Program-made: the position numbers and the translations under genes | The notes under the pieces: generated by a model | Told to the model about the DNA's origin: nothing | Database searches by the model: none | Seen by the model: the letters and a program-made list of their open reading frames with translations, nothing else | Shown: positions 45,451 through 53,985 of the stretch, in pieces | Layout: each line of letters begins with the position of its first letter | Position numbering within the stretch: position 1 is the stretch's first letter | Assembly (NCBI RefSeq): GCF_900113665.1 | Contig: NZ_FOQD01000002.1 | Location: forward strand, 310,001-374,000 | Length of the DNA stretch: 64,000 nt | From: Planctomicrobium piriforme | GTDB lineage: Bacteria; Planctomycetota; Planctomycetia; Planctomycetales; Planctomycetaceae | Direction of reading: 5' to 3'

Positions 45451-46494
45451 TCAGGACTTCCTTTTCTCCTCGGTAGGGACGCTTTCCAGCAACCGATTGA
45501 TCAGACCATCGCCGTCGAGTTGATCCGCACGGGCATGAAAATTGAGGACCAGTCGATGTCGCAGCACAGGCGGCGCCATGAACTGGATGTCGGCGAAATC
45601 GACGTGATACCGCCCTGCCAGAATCGCGCGGGCCTTGGCCCCCAGCACCAGGTACTGAGACGCCCTGGGGCTGGCCCCGTAAGCGAGATACTTGTGGATG
45701 CCAGGCAGTTCGGGCCCTTCGCCGGGCCGGGTCGCTCCGACCAGTCTTGCGGCAAAGCGAATGACGTCTTCAGCAATCGGAACGCCGCGCACGAGCGATT
45801 GCAGACGCAGCAATTCCGCAGCCTGCAAGACCGGCTGTGGATCGGCCGTGAGGAGACTGGTGGTCCCCTTGATAATGGCGACTTCTTCGTCGATGGTCGG
45901 ATACTTCACTCGAAGATTGAACATGAAACGGTCGAGCTGCGCTTCCGGCAGGGGGTAAGTCCCTTCCATTTCGATGGGGTTTTGCGTGGCGACGACAAAG
46001 AACGGAGGCGGCAACGGGTAGGTCTTGCGGCCGATAGAGACCTCCCCTTCCTGCATCGCCTGCAGCAGCGCCGCCTGAGTTTTGGGAGGAGTGCGGTTGA
46101 TTTCATCCGCCAGGAGAAAATTAGTGAACAGCGGGCCCGGCATGAATTCGATGTTGTGCTTTCCGGTCGCATGGTCTTCTTCGATGACATCCGTGCCGGT
46201 GATGTCCGACGGCATCAAGTCAGGCGTAAACTGAATCCGCTTGAAATCCATGTCGAGCGTCTTTGCCAGGGTGCGGGCCATCAGCGTTTTGCCCAGCCCC
46301 GGCACCCCGAGCAGCAGCACATGCCCTTTGCAGAGCAGGCCGATCAAAAGCGAATCGATGATGGCTTCCTGACCGACGACTACCTTGGAGATTTCTTTCT
46401 TCAGGCTGGCTCGAGCCGTTTGCAGCCGCCGCACGATGTCGACGTCGGACGGCTCGGAAGTCGCAGGTTCGGTCGGGCTCGCAGAAGAAGGCAT
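45451..46494 (-). CDS. MoxR-family AAA+ ATPase
   Basis: 347 aa from the ATG at 46492-46494, with AGGA eight bases upstream; an in-frame start at 46593 would overlap the EF-hand gene. Walker A GVPGLGKT, Walker B FLLADEINR, sensor 1 VATQNP and the lid region with YGASPRASQYL identify the MoxR family. MoxR ATPases act as chaperones that mature or regulate VWA-domain partner proteins. In this cluster the DUF58 and VWA proteins downstream are the natural partners. Cytosolic hexamer expected. Confidence 0.95.
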   Translation of the reverse strand: MPSSASPTEPATSEPSDVDIVRRLQTARASLKKEISKVVVGQEAIIDSLLIGLLCKGHVLLLGVPGLGKTLMARTLAKTLDMDFKRIQFTPDLMPSDITGTDVIEEDHATGKHNIEFMPGPLFTNFLLADEINRTPPKTQAALLQAMQEGEVSIGRKTYPLPPPFFVVATQNPIEMEGTYPLPEAQLDRFMFNLRVKYPTIDEEVAIIKGTTSLLTADPQPVLQAAELLRLQSLVRGVPIAEDVIRFAARLVGATRPGEGPELPGIHKYLAYGASPRASQYLVLGAKARAILAGRYHVDFADIQFMAPPVLRHRLVLNFHARADQLDGDGLINRLLESVPTEEKRKS

Positions 46495-46528
46495 CAGGCG
46501 GTTCCTGTCTCGGAATCTGTGGTGTTGT

Positions 46529-48208
46529 TCAAGGAGTCGCGGGGAGCTGCGGTTCTGCTGCTCGGCTTTGACGGATCGCGAATTGCTGTTCAAACCGTTC
46601 CGCTTCGTTCCAACTGATCAGACCATCGCGGTCAGCATCCATCTCATGCGCCAGGTTCAGTGTGTACAGGAACTCCGGCGGATGCAGCGGATTGACGACC
46701 AGGTAGGTCAGATCGCCATCCCGGTTGCGATCGATCGCCTGAAACCAGTTAGGACCAATCGGGTCGCGTTCAATAAACGTCGGGCCTTGAGCAACCAGCC
46801 GTCGCGAGGCCCCAAACACCTGATAGCTGCCGCGGACGAATTCAATGAAGTAATTCTGTCCCATGTCGTCGGGACTGATGCCGGCTCCGTCATTCTTCTG
46901 ATGGGCTGCAAGTGCAGGCTGCAGATTCCTCATTTCGCGGACCGAAATCCGCCCGTCGCCGCTGTGATCCAGCAATTGAAAGTATCCGGGGCCGGTGTCG
47001 TAAACATTGATGTGACAGGTCGTGGCGGCCGGCTCGCAGATGGCGCGGACATAATCCTGCATTTCCGCGTCATACAGCATGCCATCGCGATTGCGATCCA
47101 TGGCGTGAAACCAGATGCGTTCGAATGTCGGATTGCCGGAAATCTCCTTGCGGTCCAGATAGCCATTGGCGTCGATATCGAGCGTGTTGAAGCGCTGCCG
47201 CGCATTGGTCAGGGCCGACTGGATCGGGTCGAGGTTCCGAAAAGCAAACGTCACGCCCGTTTTGCCGAACGCGAGTTTCACCAGGTCCGAACGGTGTGCA
47301 GGCACGACCTGATGGGCGGCAGAAGACAGCACCTGCAGGGAAGACTGACCGGATTTGGCACCGGAGAGTTCGATCCGCAGTTCCAGATCGACAGGCAATC
47401 GCCGCAGGCCCCTCAATTCCGCCACGCTTAATTTGCCATCCTGGTTGACATCGAGCGGAGTAATTCGTCGTTCGTCGCCGCCGAGTTCCGTTGCAGAGAG
47501 CAGCCGGTCTTTGTCGCGGTCATAAAGCCGCAGCAAATCGGCAGGCAGACGGATGTCGGAAATGTCGCGAATCAGGTTGGCGAGGAACGCCTTCGGCAAC
47601 TCATCGCTCAACATGCCCGTCCGGACCACCTCGGCGCTGTCTGGATCAGGCTGCGGCGGCGGGGAGAATTCTTCGAAGCTGACGCATTCATCGCGATCGC
47701 CATCCAGGAGCGCAATTCTCCCCTCGGCACTCTGGATTTCCGCAGCATCAATATGACCAGACTTGTCGGCGTCGAGCAGTTCGAACACCTTGAGATCGTT
47801 CCCGGCAGCGGTGTCGTCCTGCCGATAGCTGATCAGTTCGCCGAACCGCGCGAGGTCTTGCTCCACATTTTTTCGCGGAACAGGCCGAGAGGTTCCCAGC
47901 GTTTTCAGAAACTCGTTCCCAACTTCTTTTTTGCCAAACTGATGCAGAGGAGATTGCTGCCATTCCGTCTGCGATAACTGACCGTCGGAATCCGCATCGA
48001 GTCGCTGAATCAGATTGCTGATGAATTCCTGTCGACGGACAGCGAGTTGCTGTTCATCGATTAGTAGATGAAAACGGACATGCACTGGCCCGTCTGACAG
48101 CAACAGCAGCGCATCCTCTCCCTGCTCCTGCGGAACCTCAGCGCAGAACGCGCTGACAGAAAGCAGCAGCACGCAGCAGGAGAATGAAATTTGAAAAAGC
48201 CAATTCAT
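46529..48208 (-). CDS. Secreted EF-hand protein with about ten calcium-binding loops
   Basis: 559 aa from the ATG at 48206-48208, starting a signal peptide (FQISFSCCVLLLSVSAFCAE). At least ten EF-hand-like loops can be listed: DADSDGQLSQTEW, DADKSGHIDAAEI, DGDRDECVSFEEF, DRDKDRLLSATEL, DVNQDGKLSVAEL, DIDANGYLDRKEI, DRNRDGMLYDAEM, DHSGDGRISVREM, DRNRDGDLTYLVV and DADRDGLISWNEA. Most retain the usual Asp/Asn/Gly and final Glu positions; the third and ninth are imperfect. The protein probably binds calcium in the periplasm. It lies between DUF1501 (44 bp) and MoxR (34 bp) and so belongs to the cluster. Confidence 0.9.
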   Translation of the reverse strand: MNWLFQISFSCCVLLLSVSAFCAEVPQEQGEDALLLLSDGPVHVRFHLLIDEQQLAVRRQEFISNLIQRLDADSDGQLSQTEWQQSPLHQFGKKEVGNEFLKTLGTSRPVPRKNVEQDLARFGELISYRQDDTAAGNDLKVFELLDADKSGHIDAAEIQSAEGRIALLDGDRDECVSFEEFSPPPQPDPDSAEVVRTGMLSDELPKAFLANLIRDISDIRLPADLLRLYDRDKDRLLSATELGGDERRITPLDVNQDGKLSVAELRGLRRLPVDLELRIELSGAKSGQSSLQVLSSAAHQVVPAHRSDLVKLAFGKTGVTFAFRNLDPIQSALTNARQRFNTLDIDANGYLDRKEISGNPTFERIWFHAMDRNRDGMLYDAEMQDYVRAICEPAATTCHINVYDTGPGYFQLLDHSGDGRISVREMRNLQPALAAHQKNDGAGISPDDMGQNYFIEFVRGSYQVFGASRRLVAQGPTFIERDPIGPNWFQAIDRNRDGDLTYLVVNPLHPPEFLYTLNLAHEMDADRDGLISWNEAERFEQQFAIRQSRAAEPQLPATP

Positions 48209-48252
48209 CCAAAACTCAGCCAGGTGTGCAAAGTTCAGTCGTGGAAACACAA

Positions 48253-49575
48253 TCACGAAACGATTTCAGAAACCGGGTGTGCATGGGCGTCGACGATCGC
48301 AATCGGCCGGCCGTCGGGCGTCAGATTCTCGCGGGTATGATCGATCCCCAACGCCGCGCAGACGGTCGCATACAGTTCCGGCACCGTCACTGGCCGATCG
48401 ACGACTCGCATTCCATCCTCGCCGGTGCTTCCAACCACCTGCCCTCCGCGAATGCCGCCCCCGCAGAGGACCGTACTCCAGGCCAGAGGGAAGTGATCTC
48501 GTCCGCCGTTCTCGTTGATCGTGGGGGTGCGGCCGAATTCACCCATCCAGATCACCAGCGTCGATTTCAGCAAGCCCCGCTCCCTTAGATCCGTCACCAG
48601 AGTCGACCAGGCCGGATCCAGCACTCCGCACAATTCTTTCACCCGGGCGGCATTCTCCTGATGGGTATCCCAGCCGAGTTGATTGTCGTTCGTCCCTGAC
48701 AGGGTCACTTCGACGAATGAAACGCCCCGCTCGATGAGTCGCCGAGCCAGCAGGCAACCTTGTCCAAAGCGATTGCGACCATAGGCATCGCGGAGCGGGT
48801 CCGCTTCCTGATCGAGACGAAATGCAGACTTGGCCTCGGTGCGGACCATCCGCATCGCACGTTCGTAATTCGCTTGATGGGCGGCCGTCGACTCGGCGAC
48901 GTGTTCCCGTCGGAAGTCCTGCTGCAGTGACTGCAACAGCTCAAAGCGATTCTCCATCGAATCGGCATTGAGACCAGTGGGCGGACGCAGGTTCTCGATC
49001 GTCAAATTGGCACGGGCAGTTGGGTCGTTACTTTGACCTGAAACGCTCAGCGGTGCGTACTTCGGCCCCAGAAAACCGGCGCCCATTTGAGCGAAACGGA
49101 ATGACGAGATGCTGACGAAGCCAGGTAAATCCTGATCACCCGAGCCAAGTTCCTTGGTGAGCAGCGAACCGAGGACTGGATAGCTGACTGCCTCCGCGCG
49201 AGGGCGATAGCCGGTGAGCATCAACTGCGTGCCCCTTTGATGATCCCCTTCCGACGACGTCAGGCTGCGAATGATCGCCAGATCCTGCATCTGCTTTGCC
49301 AGACCCGGCAGATTTTCGCTGATCTGAACTCCAGGGACGCTGGTGGAGATCGGCTTGACAGGTCCCCCATTGGCATGGCCCGGTTTCAGGTCGAAGGTGT
49401 CCGTTTGCGACGGCCCCCCTGACATCCATAGCAGAATGCAGGCTTTGGGAATTTGCTGCTCCCCGGCGGCCTGAGCGAGCCTGGGCAGCCAGCCGGAGTG
49501 CGAAACCCCAAGCGCTCCTGCCAGACTGAACCGCAGGAAGTCACGGCGATCAAAGTCTCGCTGAAAATTCGTCAT
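48253..49575 (-). CDS. DUF1501 family secreted protein
   Basis: 440 aa. Twin-arginine signal DRRDFLRFSLAGALG, then the DUF1501 core: LLWMSGGPSQTDTFDLKPGH, IIRSLTSSEGDHQRGT, LLARRLIERGVSFVEVTL, GWDTHQENAARVK, VIWMGEFGRTPTINENGGRD and HFPLAWSTVLCGGGIRGG. The Asp and His residues of these motifs resemble a metal site of the alkaline-phosphatase superfamily. Full length, unlike the copy at the left edge. Follows the PSCyt2/PSD1 gene by 53 bp. Confidence 0.93.
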   Translation of the reverse strand: MTNFQRDFDRRDFLRFSLAGALGVSHSGWLPRLAQAAGEQQIPKACILLWMSGGPSQTDTFDLKPGHANGGPVKPISTSVPGVQISENLPGLAKQMQDLAIIRSLTSSEGDHQRGTQLMLTGYRPRAEAVSYPVLGSLLTKELGSGDQDLPGFVSISSFRFAQMGAGFLGPKYAPLSVSGQSNDPTARANLTIENLRPPTGLNADSMENRFELLQSLQQDFRREHVAESTAAHQANYERAMRMVRTEAKSAFRLDQEADPLRDAYGRNRFGQGCLLARRLIERGVSFVEVTLSGTNDNQLGWDTHQENAARVKELCGVLDPAWSTLVTDLRERGLLKSTLVIWMGEFGRTPTINENGGRDHFPLAWSTVLCGGGIRGGQVVGSTGEDGMRVVDRPVTVPELYATVCAALGIDHTRENLTPDGRPIAIVDAHAHPVSEIVS

Positions 49576-49613
49576 CCTTGGCCCTTCCCTTCACAGAACT
49601 TCTCACCGGCACA

Positions 49614-49638
49614 GATTACCGACACCGATTACCGACAC
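49614..49638. repeat. Tandem 13-bp repeat across a stop codon
   Basis: GATTACCGACACC and GATTACCGACAC lie back to back. On the minus strand they overlap the stop of the PSCyt2/PSD1 gene (TAA at 49629-49631). Likely a small slippage duplication. Confidence 0.7.
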
Positions 49639-51275
49639 AGTGCAAACTCAGGACTGTTCACCAGCGCCCAGAGAATGTCTCCAAAGGCCGCTTTGCGTTT
49701 TTGTTCTTCAGTGTGACGCTCCACATACGCCACAAGCCGCGCTTGCTCCTGGCGCTCCGGAGTCCGGCTCAAGGTCGCCAGGTACAGCAATTCAATCCGC
49801 TCGTCATCACTGAGAAACGGCGCCTCGACGACGCCGCGTAGCGTGTGGCTGCGCTCCAGGTCAGTGGCCCGAGCCAGCATGTTTCCATTCATCAGCAACA
49901 ATGTCTGTGGAATTCCGGCCGTGTACTCTTCCGGAGATCTTCCAATGCTTTCATCGAGCCGCTGCACAAGCTGACCCATTTCTCCATTGTGTCGCGCGGC
50001 ATCCTGATTCGACGTGGAGACAGGCAACAGCAGCGACTGCTCGAGCGAGGCGAACATCTGCTCGGGAGACAACGCTTTCAATGAACGTCGACCAGACTCC
50101 ACTCCCACGACATCCCCGTCGCTGGCGCGGCTGTCACACTGATAGGCCTCGCTGCGACAGATCCCGGAAATCAGCCACCGCAAATTAAAGTCAGCAGCGG
50201 CAAACTGTCGGCCGAGATCTTCAGCCAGGGCGCGGTCATCGGCGCTTGCCAGATCCAGGTCATCCACCGCTTCAACCAGCCCGCGTCCCATGAGCGCCTG
50301 CCAGACGCGATTGGCCGCATTGGCAGCAAAGGTGGGATGCTCTTTCGACGTCATCCATTCCGCCAGAAGATCGCGCGGACGGCGATCCTTCGACAGAGCA
50401 ATCGGCTGATCGGCCCAGAGTACCTTCGCGGCATACGTTTTCCCTTCATGCACAATCGAGCCGGTGGCATCGTCATCATTCAGATTGCCAACCCGCGTCA
50501 CCCGATTGTCCACGACCATGTTGTCGCCGAACTTCAATCCATTGAAGAAGGCCGCCATCCCCCAGAAATCCTGCTTCTTCCAGGGAGCAAAGGGATGGTC
50601 ATGGCATTGCGCGCAGCCAATGCGGACGCCGAGGAAGATTCGCGAAAACTCTGTCGCCTCAGCTTCTGGCGTCGCTCCGATCGCCGCATAGAAGACTTGT
50701 TCGTCGCGCGAGCCCTCTCCCCGCGCTGTCACCAGCCCCTTGACGATCTGGTCGTAGGGAGTGTTCTTCGCGAAATGCGAACGCAGCCAGGGCTCAAACT
50801 GCGGCCCGGCGGCAGCACCTGTCGAGTCGGGTGGCAACAGCACGCGCCGCCACGCACGGGCGAGATGTTCCGACGCCAGTGGACTGACCTTCGCTGAGTC
50901 CTGAGGATCGCTGAGCAGCTTCTCAACCAGCCGCGCACGCTTCTCAGGCGAAGGGTCCGCTTCAAACTCCCGGATTTCTCCCACGCTTGGAATTCGTCCA
51001 ATCAGGTCGAGCGAAACCCGCCGGAGATACGTCGCGTCGTCGCACAGCACTGGCTGCAATTGCTGGCTTGTCCAGATTTGCCGAAACCGCTCATTCAGCC
51101 ACGTCGAAAGCTCTGGCTGAGAGTTTTGCGGTAAGGACTCACCGGAAGAAATCGGGTCCGCTAAAAAAGCATCGGCAGCGATCAATTGCGTGCAGCAGAC
51201 TCCCACAAACAGACAGATCACGCTGCTAAAGCCGAGCAGCGGCAGGAAGTTCAATCGCCCGACATGCTTGCGCAT
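49629..51275 (-). CDS. DUF1549/DUF1553 protein (PSCyt2-PSD1) without PSCyt1
   Basis: 548 aa with a signal peptide (cleavage near AADA). DUF1549 about 55-250 with CAQCH at 221-225; DUF1553 about 310-545 (NAANRVWQALMGRGLVEAVDDL). Compared with the 846-aa protein at 1078-3618 it lacks the N-terminal PSCyt1 cytochrome domain and the coiled-coil middle. The frame is intact and ends with FALCR and a stop. First gene of the minus-strand cluster down to 35616. Function is unknown; the CxxCH suggests heme or metal in the periplasm. Confidence 0.92.
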   Translation of the reverse strand: MRKHVGRLNFLPLLGFSSVICLFVGVCCTQLIAADAFLADPISSGESLPQNSQPELSTWLNERFRQIWTSQQLQPVLCDDATYLRRVSLDLIGRIPSVGEIREFEADPSPEKRARLVEKLLSDPQDSAKVSPLASEHLARAWRRVLLPPDSTGAAAGPQFEPWLRSHFAKNTPYDQIVKGLVTARGEGSRDEQVFYAAIGATPEAEATEFSRIFLGVRIGCAQCHDHPFAPWKKQDFWGMAAFFNGLKFGDNMVVDNRVTRVGNLNDDDATGSIVHEGKTYAAKVLWADQPIALSKDRRPRDLLAEWMTSKEHPTFAANAANRVWQALMGRGLVEAVDDLDLASADDRALAEDLGRQFAAADFNLRWLISGICRSEAYQCDSRASDGDVVGVESGRRSLKALSPEQMFASLEQSLLLPVSTSNQDAARHNGEMGQLVQRLDESIGRSPEEYTAGIPQTLLLMNGNMLARATDLERSHTLRGVVEAPFLSDDERIELLYLATLSRTPERQEQARLVAYVERHTEEQKRKAAFGDILWALVNSPEFALCR

Positions 51276-51654
51276 GGCTCGCCGCCCGCTTGAGAATGTG
51301 GCGTCAGAAGTGAGACGTTCAGATTACCGAGAACGCATGCTAAGTCAATCTGGTCACCAGCCCATCCGCTGCGGCGGCCTCAGTAATTTAACGGCCTTCG
51401 CAATAGTCGGAGACCCGCAATGACGGCCGATGAGCTGTTACGGATGGTTCCAGCTTTCTGAGAGAAATAAATATCGAAAGTTTCGAAACGATTTAACGGC
51501 CTCCGGCCTCACCATATTGAGATCGAAATGTTGCCCTCCCGGCAACAGGTCACTGCGTTGGCTCGTCTTCTTGATTGGCCATCGCCTTGACATCGAGAGT
51601 CTTCCGCAGTTTGCTAAGTCAATCATCCGCATGGATTTCGAAAAGCGAAACACG
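51276..51654. other. Divergent promoter region of the large cluster
   Basis: About 380 bp between the start of the PSCyt2/PSD1 gene (minus) and the caspase-fold gene (plus). The 12-mer ATTTAACGGCCT occurs twice in direct orientation (51386-51397 and 51491-51502). In-frame codons upstream of 51655 are open, so the right-hand gene could start earlier (ATG 51631). No other gene is supported. Confidence 0.4.
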
Positions 51655-52569
51655 ATGAAAACGCTCTGCTGGCTCGTCGTCATGGGATTCATCTGTCAGG
51701 CGCAGATCGGAGTTGCCGACGAGGGGACGCGCAAGGTGTTGATCGTTTGTGGTCATCCTGGCGACGCACCAAGCCGTGCGGAGTGCGTGGAAACGCTAAA
51801 CACGCTTGTCACCGCACTCACGACAAAGTGGTCGACCCCCACAGACGAAATTCGCGTTCTCTTCGGAACGCCTCAAATGCGCGACGACGGCGAGCCGTTC
51901 CCTGGTCAGGTCAATGGACCCGCCACACTCGAAGATCTCGGTAAAACGGTGGACGAAATCAAGCTCTCACTCGGTGCGGATGATGCTCTCTGGGTGATCC
52001 TGCTAGGGCATAGTTATTTCGATGGGCGGCACGCCTGGTTCAATCTCTCCGGCCCCGACCCGAACGAAACTCAACTCGGCGAAATCTTCCAAGGCTTGAA
52101 GTGCCGCGAATGCGTCTTCTGGCTGACGACTTCGGCCAGCGGGCAGTTCGTCAGGCCGCTCTCAGGCGGCGACCGCATCGTGATCGCCGCGACCGATTCT
52201 GGGGGCGAAATCGAAGCGACCCTCTTCCCGGCTGTTCTGGCCGAAGTTCTCCTGCAGCCGCCTGCCAAAGAGGAATTCGACGTCGACCAGAACGGCTCGT
52301 TGAGCCTGCTCGATCTCTATCTCACCATCTGTCGTCGGGTCGCTCAAAAGTATGTCGACGAGACCCTGGCTCTGACCGAACATGCGCAGCTCGATGACAA
52401 CGGAGATGGTCGCGGGCGGGATGTTCAACAGTATTTTCTCAGCGAGGAACTCGGCGGTCGCCTGCGCTCAGGAGCGAAGCCAACCCCGCGCGGCGGTCAG
52501 GTTGATGGAGCGAAGTCTGCAACAATCCTGCTGCATGTCGAACTGCAGAATGCCTCGACTGGCAATTGA
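51655..52569 (+). CDS. Secreted caspase-fold (C13/C14-like) protein lacking the catalytic Cys
   Basis: 304 aa from ATG 51655 (ATG 51631 also possible); signal peptide 1-21. The core resembles the legumain/caspase fold: strand RKVLIVCGHPG, then ADDALWVILLGHSYFDG with His119 at the catalytic His position, and strand ECVFWLTTSASGQFVRPLSG, where the Cys of active relatives would be expected in or near SASG (about 159-163). GDRIVIAATDSGGE follows. EF-hand-like loops DVDQNGSLSLLD and DDNGDGRGRD are inserted in the C-terminal third. Probably a pseudo-peptidase or Ser variant; assignment is from pattern recognition. Divergent from the MoxR/VWA cluster. Confidence 0.7.
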   Translation: MKTLCWLVVMGFICQAQIGVADEGTRKVLIVCGHPGDAPSRAECVETLNTLVTALTTKWSTPTDEIRVLFGTPQMRDDGEPFPGQVNGPATLEDLGKTVDEIKLSLGADDALWVILLGHSYFDGRHAWFNLSGPDPNETQLGEIFQGLKCRECVFWLTTSASGQFVRPLSGGDRIVIAATDSGGEIEATLFPAVLAEVLLQPPAKEEFDVDQNGSLSLLDLYLTICRRVAQKYVDETLALTEHAQLDDNGDGRGRDVQQYFLSEELGGRLRSGAKPTPRGGQVDGAKSATILLHVELQNASTGN

Positions 52570-52687
52570 TCAAAAGCGATCTTCAAAGAAATGTGTCACT
52601 GCTCGACCGGCATTCTCAGGGGCGATTCTCAGTGATATCCGGGTGCACTAGAGGATGCGACAAGACAAATGACCAGGGAGAGGCGGA

Positions 52688-53764
52688 GTGGACACATTGT
52701 TGCGCAAGCTCGAAATCGAGTTGCCGATCATTCAGGCTCCCATGGCGGGCATCTCCACGCCTGAGATGGCCGCTGCGGTATCGAATGCAGGCGGACTTGG
52801 TTCGATCGGGGTGGGGGCTGTCAACGCTGAGGCCACCCGACAGATGATCGTTGCAGTTCGGTCTCTGACGGATCGTCCCTTTCAGGTGAACGTCTTCTGC
52901 CACCGGCCTGCGATTGCAGATGTCGCTCGTGAGCAGGCCTGGCTCGCCAGGCTGCAACCTGAGTTTGCCCGTTTCGCCGCATCGCCTCCCTTTCTTCTTA
53001 CAGAGATCTATCGGTCCTTTCTAACTGATGATGACAAGCTGGCTGTTCTGCTGGAGGAACGGCCGGCGGTCGTCAGTTTCCATTTCGGTTTGCCGTCTCA
53101 AGAGCGGATTGATGCCCTCCGCCGGGCTGGAATCACGCTTTTCGCTACGGCGACGAATCTTGCCGAGGGAAAAGCCATCGAGGCGGCCGGCATCGACGCA
53201 ATTGTCGCTCAGGGTTACGAAGCCGGGGGTCATCGGGGAGTGTTTGATGTCGCTGCCGCTGATGATCAACTTGGGACAATCGCCCTCACTCGACTGCTCG
53301 TGCGCGAGGTCGGGATTCCCATCATCTCAGCCGGAGGAATCATGGATGGAGCAGGGATTGCCGCGTCACTCACGTTGGGAGCTGTCGCTGCTCAACTTGG
53401 GACGGCGTTCATCGCTTGTCCCGAATCGTCCGCCGACACGGGGTATCGCACCGCACTCCTCGGTCCTGCCGCCGAACACACGGTCATGACGGCGGCGATC
53501 TCAGGTCGTCCTGCCCGTTGCCTCGCCAATCGTTTCACGGCTTTTGGAAAAAACGTTGATCCGGCCATGATCCCTGATTACCCAATTGCTTATGACGCGG
53601 GGAAAGCCCTGCATGCGGCGGCGAAAGCGAAGGGAGAGTTCAGCTATGGAGCCCAGTGGGCCGGCCAGGGCGCGCCATTGGCCCGAGCGATGCCTGCGGC
53701 CGACCTGGTCGCCCGTCTCCGGAGTGAGACGGAGGCCGCGAAGTCGACCAATTTATTGAGGTGA
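52688..53764 (+). CDS. Nitronate monooxygenase (2-nitropropane dioxygenase family)
   Basis: 358 aa from GTG 52688 with AGGGAGAGG upstream. FMN TIM barrel: IIQAPMAGISTPEMAAAVSN, GGLGSIGVG, FQVNVF, the catalytic His in AQGYEAGGHRG, and the phosphate-binding IISAGGIMDG then LGTAFIACPES. It oxidises alkyl nitronates such as propionate 3-nitronate with FMN. The stop overlaps the 3' end of the tautomerase gene, which is on the other strand. Confidence 0.93.
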   Translation: MDTLLRKLEIELPIIQAPMAGISTPEMAAAVSNAGGLGSIGVGAVNAEATRQMIVAVRSLTDRPFQVNVFCHRPAIADVAREQAWLARLQPEFARFAASPPFLLTEIYRSFLTDDDKLAVLLEERPAVVSFHFGLPSQERIDALRRAGITLFATATNLAEGKAIEAAGIDAIVAQGYEAGGHRGVFDVAAADDQLGTIALTRLLVREVGIPIISAGGIMDGAGIAASLTLGAVAAQLGTAFIACPESSADTGYRTALLGPAAEHTVMTAAISGRPARCLANRFTAFGKNVDPAMIPDYPIAYDAGKALHAAAKAKGEFSYGAQWAGQGAPLARAMPAADLVARLRSETEAAKSTNLLR

Positions 53765-53971
53765 CTTCGCTGCAAGCTGTCGCCGATGTTCCGCGGCGGG
53801 CAAACCGTTGACGCCCCAATCTTCCAGTTCCACTTCCTGAATAAGGACGAACGTCAAACTCGGCGGCTTCTGCAGCACGTCCTGAAGCAGCTTCGTCGCT
53901 CCCTGGATGAGAGCTGCTTTCTGCTCTGGCGTGGTTCCCTCGCGCGTGATCTGAATGGTCACAATCGGCAT
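53753..53971 (-). CDS. 4-oxalocrotonate tautomerase family protein
   Basis: 72 aa from the ATG at 53969-53971, which has GGAGA upstream and gives MPIVTIQITREGTTPEQK. After removal of Met, Pro1 would be the catalytic base of the tautomerase superfamily. An earlier in-frame ATG at 53992 would bury this Pro and overlap the SDR gene. Small cytosolic enzyme for keto-enol isomerisation; substrate unknown. Starts 15 bp after the stop of the SDR gene, so co-transcribed with it. Confidence 0.9.
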   Translation of the reverse strand: MPIVTIQITREGTTPEQKAALIQGATKLLQDVLQKPPSLTFVLIQEVELEDWGVNGLPAAEHRRQLAAKSPQ

Positions 53972-53985
53972 GACTGTCTCCCCGT

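Noticed and set aside
45520..46617. 365-aa plus-strand frame opposite the MoxR gene
   Set aside because: Shadow of the AAA+ coding sequence; Walker motifs are on the other strand.
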